From: Eubacterium sp.
Lineage (GTDB): Bacteria > Bacillota > Clostridia > Lachnospirales > Lachnospiraceae
Direction: 5' to 3'
DNA: 64,000 bases
NCBI GenBank assembly: GCA_017475235.1
Contig: JAFVGA010000024.1
Location: forward strand, 16,697 to 80,696
Of the stretch, positions 25,467 through 34,705 are shown piece by piece. The translations under genes and the position numbers were made by a program. The notes under the pieces are model-generated. The model ran no database searches, was not told the origin of the DNA, and was given only the letters and a program-made list of their open reading frames with translations. Numbering within the stretch: position 1 is the first letter of the stretch; each line of letters begins with the position of its first letter.

Positions 25467-27398
25467 TTAAGCATCAATCTCTGCGTCTCTAGCGTTCTTA
25501 TAAATGAACTCACGTCTAGGTGCCACTTCTGTTCCCATAAGCATGTTTGTAACTCGTGAAGCTAGTTTTGCATCTTCTATTTCTACTTGCTTTAAGATAC
25601 GAGTCTTTGGATCAAGCGTTGTCTCCCAAAGTTGCTCTGGGTCCATCTCTCCAAGACCTTTGTATCTCTGCAATGTAAATCCCTTGTGTTTTTTACGATA
25701 CTTCTCAAGCGCTTTGTCATCATACAAGTATTCGCCATCTTCACCCTTCTTAGGAACAACCTTGTAAAGCGGAGGTGTTGCGATATACACGTGACCACCT
25801 GAGATTAGGTCTGGCATAAATCTATAGAAGAATGTTAGTAGCAATGTATCGATATGCGCACCGTCCACGTCGGCATCCGTCATAAGAATGATTTTGTGGA
25901 ATTTAAGTTTGTCTATATCAAAGTCGTTTCCGTAGCCTTCGGAGAAGCCGCATCCAAATGCATTAATCATTGTTTTAATTTCGGCATTAGCCAAAACCTT
26001 ATCCATGGACGCTTTCTCAACGTTTAGAATCTTACCTCTGATTGGCATGATAGCCTGAGTCTTTCTGTCTCTTGCCATCTTAGCTGAACCGCCGGCCGAA
26101 TCACCCTCAACGATGAAGATTTCACACTCTTCAGGTTTTCTACTCTCGCAGTTGGCAAGCTTACCGTTACTGTCTATTGAAAACTTGCTCTTTGTGAGCA
26201 TGTTTGTCTTTGATCTAGCCTCTGCCTTTCTAATCTTGGCAGATTTTTCAGCACACTCGATTACCTTCTTCAAAGTCTCGAGATTCTTGTCAAAGTAAAG
26301 TGTCAATTGCTCGTTTGCGATAGCCTTTGTAGCCTTCTCAGCATCTGGGTTATCAAGCTTTGTCTTTGTCTGACCTTCGAATCTTGGGTCTGGATGCTTG
26401 ATAGCAACAATCGCCGTAAGTCCGTTACGAACGTCAGCACCAGTAAAGTTTGCATCCTTATCCTTAAGGTTTCCAAGTTCTCTCGCATACTGGTTGATAG
26501 TTTGTGTAAGTGTAGACTTAAATCCAGTGATGTGCGCGCCACCTTCCTGTGTGAAGATGTTGTTACAGAAACCAAGGATGTTCTCTGTAAACTCGTTTAT
26601 ATATTGGAAAGCAATCTCTAACTCGATACCTTCCACCTCACGTTTGAAGTAGATGATATCTGTCACTGCTTCTTTCTCATTATCTAGGTCTTTGATGAAG
26701 GCTTTGATTCCGTCTGGCTCGTGATACTCAACAGTCTCTTCCTCGCCCGCTCTCTTGTTTTCATAATGAATAGTAAGACCTGGGTTTAGATATGCTGTCT
26801 CGTGGAGTCTACTTCTAACGGCGTCCGCCTTAAAGTATGTCTTCTCAAAAATCTCAGGATCAGGAAGGAATGTAACCTTAGTACCTGTATCATTCTTTCT
26901 ACAAGTTCCAACTTCCTTAACCTTTGACTTAACTTTACCTTGCTTATATTTCTGGTTCCAAACAACTCCATCTCTCTTAACCCAAACTTCCATCCATTCA
27001 GAAAGCGCGTTAACAACAGATGAACCTACACCGTGAAGTCCACCAGAGATCTTATAGTTGCCATCGCCAAACTTACCACCGGCATGAAGTGTTGTAAAAA
27101 CTACTTCAAGGGCAGATTTCTTAGCTTGTTTATTCATATCAACAGGAATACCACGACCGTTATCTTCGATAGTAGCTGTTCCGTCTTTTTCTAGAGTTAC
27201 CCAAATCTCGTCACAGTAGCCAGCCAAGTGCTCATCTACTGAGTTGTCCATAATCTCATATATTAGGTGGTTAAGACCTTTAGTTCCAACACTACCAATA
27301 TACATTCCAGGACGCTGACGAACTGGCTCTAGACCTTTCAAGACCGAAATACTATCGCCATCGTAATTCTTCCCTTTTCCGTCGTATTTACTTGCCAT
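25467..27398 (-). CDS. parE: Type IIA DNA topoisomerase subunit B (ParE-like)
   Basis: 643 residues from the ATG at 27398, which has GGAGAG upstream; the ATG at 27410 has no ribosome site. The GHKL ATPase part has YEIMDNSVDEHLAGYCDEI, IEDNGRGIPVD and GGLHGVGSSVVNALS. The transducer and TOPRIM parts follow with EIFIVEGDSAGGSAK, MPIRGKILNVEKA and LMTDADVDGAHI. Length (about 640) fits the short B subunits of Gram-positives. It supplies ATP-driven strand passage with the subunit A encoded next. GyrB is the alternative name. Confidence 0.9.
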   Translation of the reverse strand: MASKYDGKGKNYDGDSISVLKGLEPVRQRPGMYIGSVGTKGLNHLIYEIMDNSVDEHLAGYCDEIWVTLEKDGTATIEDNGRGIPVDMNKQAKKSALEVVFTTLHAGGKFGDGNYKISGGLHGVGSSVVNALSEWMEVWVKRDGVVWNQKYKQGKVKSKVKEVGTCRKNDTGTKVTFLPDPEIFEKTYFKADAVRSRLHETAYLNPGLTIHYENKRAGEEETVEYHEPDGIKAFIKDLDNEKEAVTDIIYFKREVEGIELEIAFQYINEFTENILGFCNNIFTQEGGAHITGFKSTLTQTINQYARELGNLKDKDANFTGADVRNGLTAIVAIKHPDPRFEGQTKTKLDNPDAEKATKAIANEQLTLYFDKNLETLKKVIECAEKSAKIRKAEARSKTNMLTKSKFSIDSNGKLANCESRKPEECEIFIVEGDSAGGSAKMARDRKTQAIMPIRGKILNVEKASMDKVLANAEIKTMINAFGCGFSEGYGNDFDIDKLKFHKIILMTDADVDGAHIDTLLLTFFYRFMPDLISGGHVYIATPPLYKVVPKKGEDGEYLYDDKALEKYRKKHKGFTLQRYKGLGEMDPEQLWETTLDPKTRILKQVEIEDAKLASRVTNMLMGTEVAPRREFIYKNARDAEIDA

Positions 27399-27481
27399 TT
27401 TGCTCTCCATTTCTATTTATTATGAGGTTTATTTCCAATTTAGGTGACTTTTACCCCATTTTTAGCCATTTTAACGCTTAC

Positions 27482-27510
27482 ATTATACAACATATTGGGG
27501 TTAATGGCAA
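27482..27510 (-). promoter_or_regulatory. Promoter of the parE-parC unit
   Basis: TTGCCA (27510-27505) and TATAAT (27487-27482) on the minus strand with a 17-base spacer, about 85 bases upstream of the parE start. Confidence 0.75.
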
Positions 27511-27551
27511 CCTAAACCCTTATATAATGGGGTTTTCAGTGGTTTTGGCAT

Positions 27552-27582
27552 AAAAAAAGCACCTAGTTTTCACTAGATGCTC
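27552..27582 (-). terminator. Intrinsic terminator of trpS
   Basis: Minus strand: AGCATCTAG pairs with CTAGGTGCT (one mismatch), loop TGAAAA, followed by seven T. It sits 16 bases after the trpS stop. Confidence 0.85.
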
Positions 27583-27597
27583 TAAATATCATATTTT

Positions 27598-28602
27598 TTA
27601 TCTTACGGGTTCGACCAAACCAACCTTTTTCTTAACCTTACGCAAAGTCTTGTTTGCGTAGTAAGCAGCCTTTTCGTCGTTTTCTTTCACTACTTTATCG
27701 ATATATGCTTTATCTTTTTGTAGTTCATAGAATCTGTCCTGAAGTGGTTTTAGTTTGTCTGCTACTGCTTCACCTACAGCTAGTTTGAAGTCGCCATAGC
27801 CTTTGCCGTCGAATTCTTTTTCCACTTCTTCTACAGTCTTTCCTGTAACACTTGAATATATATCAATAAGGTTTTTGATTCCTGGTTTATCGTCTGAGTA
27901 TCTGATTTCTGTGTCAGAATCTGTCACCGCACGCTTGAATTTTCTGATGATTGTGTCTGGATCATCCATTAATAAGATGCTAGCGTTTGGATTCTCGTCT
28001 GACTTAGACATCTTCTTAGTTGGGTCCTGAAGACTCATAATCTTGGCAGTTGATTCACCAATGTATGGTTCTGGCACTACAAATGTAGGTGAATATGCAT
28101 TGTTGAATCTGTTTGCAATATCTCTAGCAATCTCTAAGTGCTGCTTCTGGTCTGCGCCCACAGGCACTAATTCTGACTGATAAAGCAAAATGTCTGCTGC
28201 CATCAAAACTGGATATGTGAAAAGTCCAGCATTGATATTATCTGCATGCTTTGCTGATTTATCCTTGTACTGAGTCATACGATTTAACTCGCCCATATAT
28301 GTATAGCAATTTAGAATCCATGCTAGCTCTGCGTGAGCTGATACATGTGATTGATAGTAAATACAATTCTTCTCTGGGTCTAATCCTGCTGCCACATACA
28401 AAGTATATAGATCCTTTGCAGCCTTACGTAGGTCTGCTGGATTTTGACGAACCGTTAGCGAGTGTAAATCTGCAATTGCATAGAATGTCTCAAATTCATC
28501 TGATAGTTTTACCCAGTTGTTAAGTGCTCCCAAGTAGTTACCCAATGTGAGAGTTCCCGTCGATTGCATAGCACTATACATTACTTTTTTGTCGTTAATC
28601 AT
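27598..28602 (-). CDS. trpS: Tryptophanyl-tRNA synthetase
   Basis: 334 residues, a typical bacterial length. The HIGH-like motif is GTLTLGNYLGAL and the second signature is TKKMSKSDENP. VGADQKQHLEIARDIANRFN is family-typical. It charges tRNA-Trp. CGGAGG lies before ATG 28602. The gap to the preceding GH13-like gene is 12 bases, so it is likely transcribed with that gene, and there is no room for a T-box here, unlike trpB2 at 58490. Confidence 0.96.
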   Translation of the reverse strand: MINDKKVMYSAMQSTGTLTLGNYLGALNNWVKLSDEFETFYAIADLHSLTVRQNPADLRKAAKDLYTLYVAAGLDPEKNCIYYQSHVSAHAELAWILNCYTYMGELNRMTQYKDKSAKHADNINAGLFTYPVLMAADILLYQSELVPVGADQKQHLEIARDIANRFNNAYSPTFVVPEPYIGESTAKIMSLQDPTKKMSKSDENPNASILLMDDPDTIIRKFKRAVTDSDTEIRYSDDKPGIKNLIDIYSSVTGKTVEEVEKEFDGKGYGDFKLAVGEAVADKLKPLQDRFYELQKDKAYIDKVVKENDEKAAYYANKTLRKVKKKVGLVEPVR

Positions 28603-28614
28603 TTTTGCCTCCGT

Positions 28615-30435
28615 TTATTTCTTATCATCGACCGCTACAAAGACCGTGGTTGTTCTAGCTGGCACTGTAGCGTTCTTGTCAATTTTCTTTTCTGCTGCTC
28701 CCTGTTTGTCAGTTGAGAACGCCACTTGCCACATCTTTCCTTTTCCAGCGGCCGGCATTCCAAATGTCATTGGAGTCCAGTACATATTGTAAGCGATATA
28801 AATATCGTCGCCTGCTTTTTTCTTATCAAGTTTAGCATATGCTCCGCAAAGCATTACGCCAAGGTGTCTGTTAAAGTGAGCAAAGTCACCTGCCCAAGCA
28901 CGAGTTCCATGATATGACAAATCAGGAAGTCCAAGAGATGCATGGTCAATCTGCTTTGTCTCCTCACTCAAGTGTAGAACCTTGTTGGCTTTTCTAAACT
29001 CTATCAAACTCTTTGTAAATTCGAATATTTCTTTGGCGATGGCTGTTGCATTCCAGTTTGTCCATGAAATCTCATTGTCCAAACAGTAAGGGTTGTTGTT
29101 ACCCTTTTGTGAGTTACACATTTCATCACCAGCATAAATCATTGGAACGCCTTGGCTTAGGAAAACTAGTGAGAGCATATTTTTAATCTGATGCTTACGA
29201 AGGTCCATAACAGTTCTCTTTCTAGTGTCGCCCTCTTCGCCGCAGTTCCAACTATAGTTGTAAATGGCGCCGTCATTATTATTCTCGCCATTTTCCATGT
29301 TGTATTTTTTATCGTAGGATACAGCATCGTACAAAGTAAATGTGTTGTGGTTTGCCACATAATTTACAACTGCTGTGCTGTTAGGATTTTTCTTAATTCT
29401 CTGAGCGATGTCTCCTAGCATATCCTCATCGCCCTTAACGAACTTACGAACTGCTACCATAAAATCATCGTTAAAGTCCGCAAAGTTTCTATTTTCAATC
29501 TGTCCGTAAACAGAATCAGCCACAGGAATAACGTATGTGAAGACTTTTGTGTCAGAAAGAAGTGGGTCTCTTTCAATCATCTTCATAACTGTGTCTTCGC
29601 AGTTTATATGGATACCATCAATGTGATACTCCATAACCCAATAGTGAAGCACATCCAAAATGTACTGTGGGCTAGTTCCGTATGTAAAGTAAAACTCCAT
29701 AGAAACTTCAATTCCATTTTTATGAAGTTCTTTAACTAGACTCTTAAACTCATCTACTTCTGCTCCCTCACCACCTGCGGCAAATGAAGCCTTTGGCGCG
29801 AACGCATATCCATCAGTGTATCCCCAATAGTTAAGCGTTGGGTTAGTAATGGATTTGCTTGTGACCATAGATGTAGATTCTTTAACTTCTTTCTCGTTGA
29901 AATCATACGCAGGCATAAGTTCAACCAAGTTGATGCCAAGATCTTTCAAGTGTGGAATCTTTTCGATAATTCCAAGGAATGTACCTTTGTTCTTAACTTT
30001 TGATGTCTTTGACTTAGTAAAACCACGAACGTGCATACGATACATAATAGTCTCGTCAAACGGAATGTCTAACTTCTTATCACCCTTCCAGTCGAAATCG
30101 CCTGCTACAAAGGCACCTTTGACAAGCTTTGGAGCAACGCCCCACTCTTTCTTGCCAACAGTTGCTTTTGCGTAAGGGTCAGTTACAACATTTCCATCTA
30201 CGCTGAAGTTATAGTCATATTCATTTATATCAATGCCTTTAACATTCATGCAAAAGACATTTCCAACTTTTCCCTCAAAAGGAATGCGCTTTGAAACTCT
30301 ATTGCCACCTTTTTTGTAAAGCAATAGTTCTACTTCTTTGCCGCCGTCTGGCGCAAACGCAAAATTAACAGTGCCACAGCACACTGTAGCACCAAGTGTT
30401 AATGGGTTTCCCTTTGACACTTCAAATTTACTCAT
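28615..30435 (-). CDS. GH13 isoamylase/GlgX-like protein, predicted catalytically inactive
   Basis: 606 residues, a little shorter than GlgX-type debranching enzymes. An N-terminal CBM48-like beta domain (about 8-110), a TIM barrel with region I INLVELMPAYDF, and the tail motif GVPMIYAGDEMCNSQKGNNN identify the family. The three catalytic carboxylates appear to be replaced: region II is GIHINCED instead of GFRFDLA (nucleophile Asp to Asn, Arg to His), region III reads VFTYVIPVADS where IAEAWD is expected, and region IV has ANHNTF instead of SHDGF. A carbohydrate-binding or regulatory role in glycogen metabolism is more likely than hydrolysis. ATG 30435 follows AAAGGAA. Upstream of trpS. Confidence 0.85.
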   Translation of the reverse strand: MSKFEVSKGNPLTLGATVCCGTVNFAFAPDGGKEVELLLYKKGGNRVSKRIPFEGKVGNVFCMNVKGIDINEYDYNFSVDGNVVTDPYAKATVGKKEWGVAPKLVKGAFVAGDFDWKGDKKLDIPFDETIMYRMHVRGFTKSKTSKVKNKGTFLGIIEKIPHLKDLGINLVELMPAYDFNEKEVKESTSMVTSKSITNPTLNYWGYTDGYAFAPKASFAAGGEGAEVDEFKSLVKELHKNGIEVSMEFYFTYGTSPQYILDVLHYWVMEYHIDGIHINCEDTVMKMIERDPLLSDTKVFTYVIPVADSVYGQIENRNFADFNDDFMVAVRKFVKGDEDMLGDIAQRIKKNPNSTAVVNYVANHNTFTLYDAVSYDKKYNMENGENNNDGAIYNYSWNCGEEGDTRKRTVMDLRKHQIKNMLSLVFLSQGVPMIYAGDEMCNSQKGNNNPYCLDNEISWTNWNATAIAKEIFEFTKSLIEFRKANKVLHLSEETKQIDHASLGLPDLSYHGTRAWAGDFAHFNRHLGVMLCGAYAKLDKKKAGDDIYIAYNMYWTPMTFGMPAAGKGKMWQVAFSTDKQGAAEKKIDKNATVPARTTTVFVAVDDKK

Positions 30436-30503
30436 AGTCGTTCCTTTCGTTATACACTACATAAAACGCCACTTATTATTATAACATTATAAAGAACTTT
30501 TTA

Positions 30504-31151
30504 TTAGTATTTAAAACATTTTTTGATTTTTTTGATTGAGCCAAGAACTACTAGCAAATCGCCCTCTTCAAATACTGTATCAGGGCCAATTTTCATATTC
30601 ATTTCATCACCCTTCTTGACTGCCAAGACATTGATATCATATTTTTTACGGATATGGATTTCATCCATTCTCTTACCAATCCACTCATCTCTAATTTGTA
30701 CTTCTAGAATAGAATGCTCATCATCTAATTCCATAAAGTTACCAATATTTTCTGATATATATCTGACAGCAGTCCACTTAGCCACCTGTTTTTCAGGGTA
30801 AATAACTCTATCTGCACCATTCTTTAGCAAGAACTTTTCATGGGTATCACTCTCTGCTCTAGATACAACCATTTTTGCACCTAGTTCTTTAAGCTGATAT
30901 GTAGCCTCCAAAGAGTTTTGGAAATCCGTATGCATTGTAACAAAGCAAGCATCAAAATTGCCTATGCCCAAGCCCTCCAAAAAATCTGGATCTATGGCAT
31001 TTCCAATTTGCGCACTAGTAACATATGGCATAACTTTGTTAACTCTATCTTCATTTCTGTCAACAACCATTACCTCATGTCCTGTTTCACTTAATTCTTT
31101 CGCTAATTTGGATCCTAGTCGACCCAAACCTAATAATAAAAATGTTTTCAT
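30504..31151 (-). CDS. ktrA: K+ uptake regulatory subunit KtrA
   Basis: 215 residues. TrkA-N Rossmann domain with LLGLGRLGSKLA and Asp at the end of strand 2 (VVDRNE), then a TrkA-C domain (about 135-215). It forms a cytoplasmic gating ring for the channel subunit KtrB encoded 9 bases upstream, and its ligands are adenine nucleotides and possibly cyclic di-AMP. TAAGGAG lies 5 bases before ATG 31151. Confidence 0.93.
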   Translation of the reverse strand: MKTFLLLGLGRLGSKLAKELSETGHEVMVVDRNEDRVNKVMPYVTSAQIGNAIDPDFLEGLGIGNFDACFVTMHTDFQNSLEATYQLKELGAKMVVSRAESDTHEKFLLKNGADRVIYPEKQVAKWTAVRYISENIGNFMELDDEHSILEVQIRDEWIGKRMDEIHIRKKYDINVLAVKKGDEMNMKIGPDTVFEEGDLLVVLGSIKKIKKCFKY

Positions 31152-31160
31152 TTCTTCTCC

Positions 31161-32486
31161 TTATCCTACAATTACATCTTCTTTAGGTAACTTTGAATTA
31201 ACACCTGATTTTGATATGGCGGCAAAGATAATAGTTAATCCTCCCACTCTTCCTAAGAACATCAACATCATAAGTATGGCACGTGATACAACACTTAAAC
31301 TTGGTGTAATTCCCAAAGTTAATCCTACAGTTCCCAAAGCAGACGCTGACTCAAACATACACTGTGTTATTGGGAGTTTTTCTATAGAACTTATAATAGC
31401 ACTACATAAAGTAAACATACCTATATAGTAGAAAAATAGAGCAGATGCCGTTCTTAGGGCATAGCCTTCTATTCTTCTCTTAAATATTTCTGCCTCACCA
31501 CGCCTTTGTATTACGCAATATGTATTAACTAACAATATGGCGATAGTGACAGTTTTCATACCACCCGCTGTAGATCCTGGGGATCCACCAACTAACATCA
31601 GCATAGTTGTAACAACTTTACTTCCATCAGTAAGTTTTGTCATATCCATAGTGTTAAAACCAGCTGTTCTAGGTGTAATCGATTGAAAACACGAGGCCAT
31701 GATTCTTTTAGCCATAGGCAAATCATTATACTGTCTAAGGAAAAGTATAATTGCTGGAACTAGTATTAGAACACCTGTAGTAACTAACACTATCTTTGTG
31801 TGCAATGAATATTTACTGAAATGTAATTTATTATCTTTAATATCGTGTAGTACCAAGAATCCGATACCACCTACCACGATAAGAACCATTACCGTGATGT
31901 TTATAACTGGGTTTGCCGCATACTGTGTAAGAGAAACATACTGAGCTTTCTCGCTACCCATAATGTCAAAGCCTGCATTACAAAAAGCAGATATTGAATG
32001 GAAGAAAGACATCCAAACGCCTCTCACTCCAAAATCCTTACAAAAAGTTGGCATCATTGCAAGCGCACCTACTGTCTCTAAGCAGATAGTAAGTATTACG
32101 ATAAACTTGGTGATTCTTACTATTCCGCCAACCTTTGGCGCAGATATCGCTTCTTGCATTAGGCTTCTAGTTTTAAGGTTAATATTCTTTCCAGTTAGCA
32201 TCGCAAAAATAGCTGCAACACTGACTACTCCTAATCCACCTATCTGGATTAGAATAAGAATGATAGCCTGCCCAAATTCTGACCAATATGTGGCAGTATC
32301 TTTTACTACCAATCCTGTAACACAAACTGCGGAGACCGCTGTAAAGGAAGCATCCTTAAAGTGTGTTACCTGGCCTGTTCTAGAAGAAATTGGCAACATT
32401 AATAACAGGGATCCTACTAGCACTACTGCTATAAATCCCATCAAAATAATCTGAAATGAATTGATTTTTTTATAAAAACTCGCCAA
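31161..32486 (-). CDS. ktrB: K+ transporter membrane subunit KtrB (TrkH/KtrB family)
   Basis: 441 residues from a TTG at 32486. Four membrane-pore-membrane repeats are visible, with selectivity-filter-like segments such as SAVCVTGLVV, SAFCNAGFDI, ITPRTAGFN and SALGTVGLTLG. It imports potassium coupled to sodium. The frame is open to a TTG at 32510, but GGGAGA lies between that codon and the TTG at 32486, which therefore fits better. No riboswitch is seen in the short upstream gap. The gene is divergent from a hydrolase gene. Confidence 0.93.
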   Translation of the reverse strand: MASFYKKINSFQIILMGFIAVVLVGSLLLMLPISSRTGQVTHFKDASFTAVSAVCVTGLVVKDTATYWSEFGQAIILILIQIGGLGVVSVAAIFAMLTGKNINLKTRSLMQEAISAPKVGGIVRITKFIVILTICLETVGALAMMPTFCKDFGVRGVWMSFFHSISAFCNAGFDIMGSEKAQYVSLTQYAANPVINITVMVLIVVGGIGFLVLHDIKDNKLHFSKYSLHTKIVLVTTGVLILVPAIILFLRQYNDLPMAKRIMASCFQSITPRTAGFNTMDMTKLTDGSKVVTTMLMLVGGSPGSTAGGMKTVTIAILLVNTYCVIQRRGEAEIFKRRIEGYALRTASALFFYYIGMFTLCSAIISSIEKLPITQCMFESASALGTVGLTLGITPSLSVVSRAILMMLMFLGRVGGLTIIFAAISKSGVNSKLPKEDVIVG

Positions 32487-32578
32487 TGTTCTTCTCCCTA
32501 GTCTCAACAAAGATTATAATACTTTTGGACCTAAAAAAACACACTTTTTACTAATTTTTATTTACTCACGCAATTCTT

Positions 32579-32607
32579 TTGCCTATTCTTCTTAAAACTG
32601 ATATAAT
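32579..32607 (+). promoter_or_regulatory. Promoter of the alpha/beta hydrolase gene
   Basis: TTGCCT (32579-32584), a 17-base spacer and TATAAT (32602-32607) preceded by TG (extended -10). AAGGAG follows at 32620 before the ATG at 32631. Confidence 0.8.
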
Positions 32608-32630
32608 TTCTATGGAAATAAGGAGTTTTT

Positions 32631-33548
32631 ATGAAAGGCAGTATGATTACATATCCACCTGAAGGCACAGAGCCTATCGGTGTCATAGAGATAATCCACG
32701 GTATGTGCGAACACAAAGAGCGCTACATTGATACTATGAAAGCATTCAATGAGCGTGGCTTTATTTGTGCTATTTCGGATCTCCGCGGTCATGGCGAAAA
32801 TGTTTTGACTGAAGATGATTACGGATTCTTTGGCCCAGACGGATATAGGGGTCTTACTGATGATGTGGAAAACTTCACTATGTATTTGCGTCGTGAATTT
32901 CCTAAGCTCCCACTTATTCTTTTGGGACACAGTATGGGTTCATTGATTGCAAGGTCGTTCATTAAGAAACGTTCTAGAGATGTGGATGCACTAATCCTTT
33001 CTGGCTCTCCTTCTATGAAGGCTGGTCTTGGGGTTGCTAAGTTCTATACTAAGTTTATAAAACTCTTTAAGGGCGAGAAATACAGAAGCCCTACTATAAC
33101 AAATCTTGTTTTTGGTCCATATGAGAGAGCTTTTAAGAAAGAAGGTATCCTAAATGCTTGGCTTTGTTCAGACAGAGATGTGGTGGACGAGTACAACGCA
33201 GATCCAAAGTGTGGTTTTAGATTTACACTGAATGGATATCTCACTCTATTCAATCTTATGGGGTCTGTTTATGGCAAGCAAGGTTGGAGATTTAAAGAGT
33301 TGGAGCTTCCTATTATGTTTGTATCAGGTGCCGAAGATCCATGTAGGGTAAATGATGCGGCATTCAAGAAATCAGTCAACTTCTTAAGACATAGAAGATT
33401 TAGAAATGTTTTCTACACACTTTACGATGATATGAGACACGAGGTTTTCAATGAACCACGATGCGACGAAGTGTTTGACGATATAGTTAAGTTTTTGAAG
33501 GTCAAAGGACCACTTAAAGAAAAAGATTATTTAGATGATTTGAAATAA
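32631..33548 (+). CDS. Alpha/beta hydrolase, monoacylglycerol lipase/lysophospholipase-like
   Basis: 305 residues, cytoplasmic. The Hydrolase_4 pattern is clear: IHGMCEHKERY (oxyanion side), the nucleophile Ser in LLGHSMGSLIAR (about 103), the acid in VSGAEDPC (about 240) and the His in DDMRHEVFNE (about 272). The family cleaves monoacylglycerols or lysophospholipids; the real substrate is unknown. It is a single gene with its own promoter and a bidirectional terminator shared with the convergent pheA. Confidence 0.88.
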   Translation: MKGSMITYPPEGTEPIGVIEIIHGMCEHKERYIDTMKAFNERGFICAISDLRGHGENVLTEDDYGFFGPDGYRGLTDDVENFTMYLRREFPKLPLILLGHSMGSLIARSFIKKRSRDVDALILSGSPSMKAGLGVAKFYTKFIKLFKGEKYRSPTITNLVFGPYERAFKKEGILNAWLCSDRDVVDEYNADPKCGFRFTLNGYLTLFNLMGSVYGKQGWRFKELELPIMFVSGAEDPCRVNDAAFKKSVNFLRHRRFRNVFYTLYDDMRHEVFNEPRCDEVFDDIVKFLKVKGPLKEKDYLDDLK

Positions 33549-33577
33549 AAAGAGGATTCGTATGAATCCTCTTTTTT
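33547..33577. terminator. Bidirectional terminator between the hydrolase gene and pheA
   Basis: AGAGGATTC and GAATCCTCT form a 9-bp stem with loop GTAT, flanked by A5 on the left and T6 on the right, between convergent genes. Confidence 0.9.
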
Positions 33578-34703
33578 AATAGTTTCCTAATATTTTTGCA
33601 TTTAGCGCTTCACCTGTTATTCCAGCCAAAGCATTCATCACATCCATGTCTGTAATCGACCCTTCAAACTCAACATAGAATCTGTACTCCCACTTCTTGT
33701 CAGGAATAGGTCTCGACTGAATGCTTGTCATATTCAAGTTGTTGTAAATGATATGAGATAGCATCTGATAAAGTGTTCCGCTCTCGTGAGGCATCTCAAA
33801 ACTAATACCCACTAAGCTAGCATCTTTTCTAGCCATCTTCTTATTTGAAATAATAATAAACTTTGTCGTGTTCTTTGCAGTAAAGTTTATGTTTCGTTCC
33901 AAAATTTCAAGTCCATAAATCTCAGCCGCATTCTCACTACAAATACATCCCCTCGAAATATCCGTCTGTTCCGAAATATACCTAGCACTTATTGCAGTGT
34001 TCGCAAGATTAATCTTGTTAAATTTGTGTTCTTCTATAAACTCATTACTCTGCATAAATGCTTGAGGATGAGAATAAATCTCTTTTATATCATCAATAGT
34101 TGAACCCTTGATACCACACAAGCAATGCTTAATCTTGATATCAAAAGTATCCATAATATAAGTGTCGTACTCTACTAGCAAATCGTAAACGTCCGCCACT
34201 ATCCCAGCCGACGAATTCTCGTAAGGAAGAACCGCATAGTCTGCTTCGCCCTTCTTTACCGTATCGATTGCCTCTCTAAATGTTGTAACGTGAACATATT
34301 CAGCGCCTTCGCCAAAGTACTCGCTAGCCGCTGCTTGAGAATAAGCTCCAGGAATTCCCTGGTATGCAACCTTAACATCATTCTTTGGTATCTCATCGAC
34401 TATCTCAAAACCAAAGTCTTCCAACTCGCCAACTTCGCCCATCTTGATGTATTGATACTTTCTAGACATCGCCATTATCTGTTCAAAGAGCTCGGCAATA
34501 CCCAAAGCCTCAAACTTCTCAGGGGCTTTGCTCTTTAGATTTTCTAACTTTGATAGTTCTCTTTCTCTATCTAAAACTGGCTTTCCAGTTTTGATCTTAT
34601 AATCAGCCACATCTTTTGAAATATCAATGCGCTCTAGAAAGAGTTTTACTATCTCGTCATCTATCTCATCTATTCGATTTCTATACTTTTTTAAATCATC
34701 CAT
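33576..34703 (-). CDS. pheA: Bifunctional chorismate mutase / prephenate dehydratase
   Basis: 375 residues from ATG 34703 (GCAGG upstream; the longer frame uses a GTG at 34709 overlapping the folBK stop). The chorismate mutase domain (about 1-85, RNRIDEIDDEIVKLFLERI) is followed by prephenate dehydratase (about 105-285, VAYQGIPGAYSQAAASEYFG) and an ACT domain (about 295-370) with the Phe-binding motif SRPIPDKKWEYRFYVEF. It makes phenylpyruvate and is probably inhibited by phenylalanine. Its place at the end of a folate operon joins two chorismate-using pathways. Confidence 0.95.
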   Translation of the reverse strand: MDDLKKYRNRIDEIDDEIVKLFLERIDISKDVADYKIKTGKPVLDRERELSKLENLKSKAPEKFEALGIAELFEQIMAMSRKYQYIKMGEVGELEDFGFEIVDEIPKNDVKVAYQGIPGAYSQAAASEYFGEGAEYVHVTTFREAIDTVKKGEADYAVLPYENSSAGIVADVYDLLVEYDTYIMDTFDIKIKHCLCGIKGSTIDDIKEIYSHPQAFMQSNEFIEEHKFNKINLANTAISARYISEQTDISRGCICSENAAEIYGLEILERNINFTAKNTTKFIIISNKKMARKDASLVGISFEMPHESGTLYQMLSHIIYNNLNMTSIQSRPIPDKKWEYRFYVEFEGSITDMDVMNALAGITGEALNAKILGNY

Positions 34704-34705
34704 AA

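Noticed and set aside
32487-32578. Possible cyclic di-AMP riboswitch ahead of ktrB
   Set aside because: The gap between divergent genes is too short and shows no matching conserved motifs.
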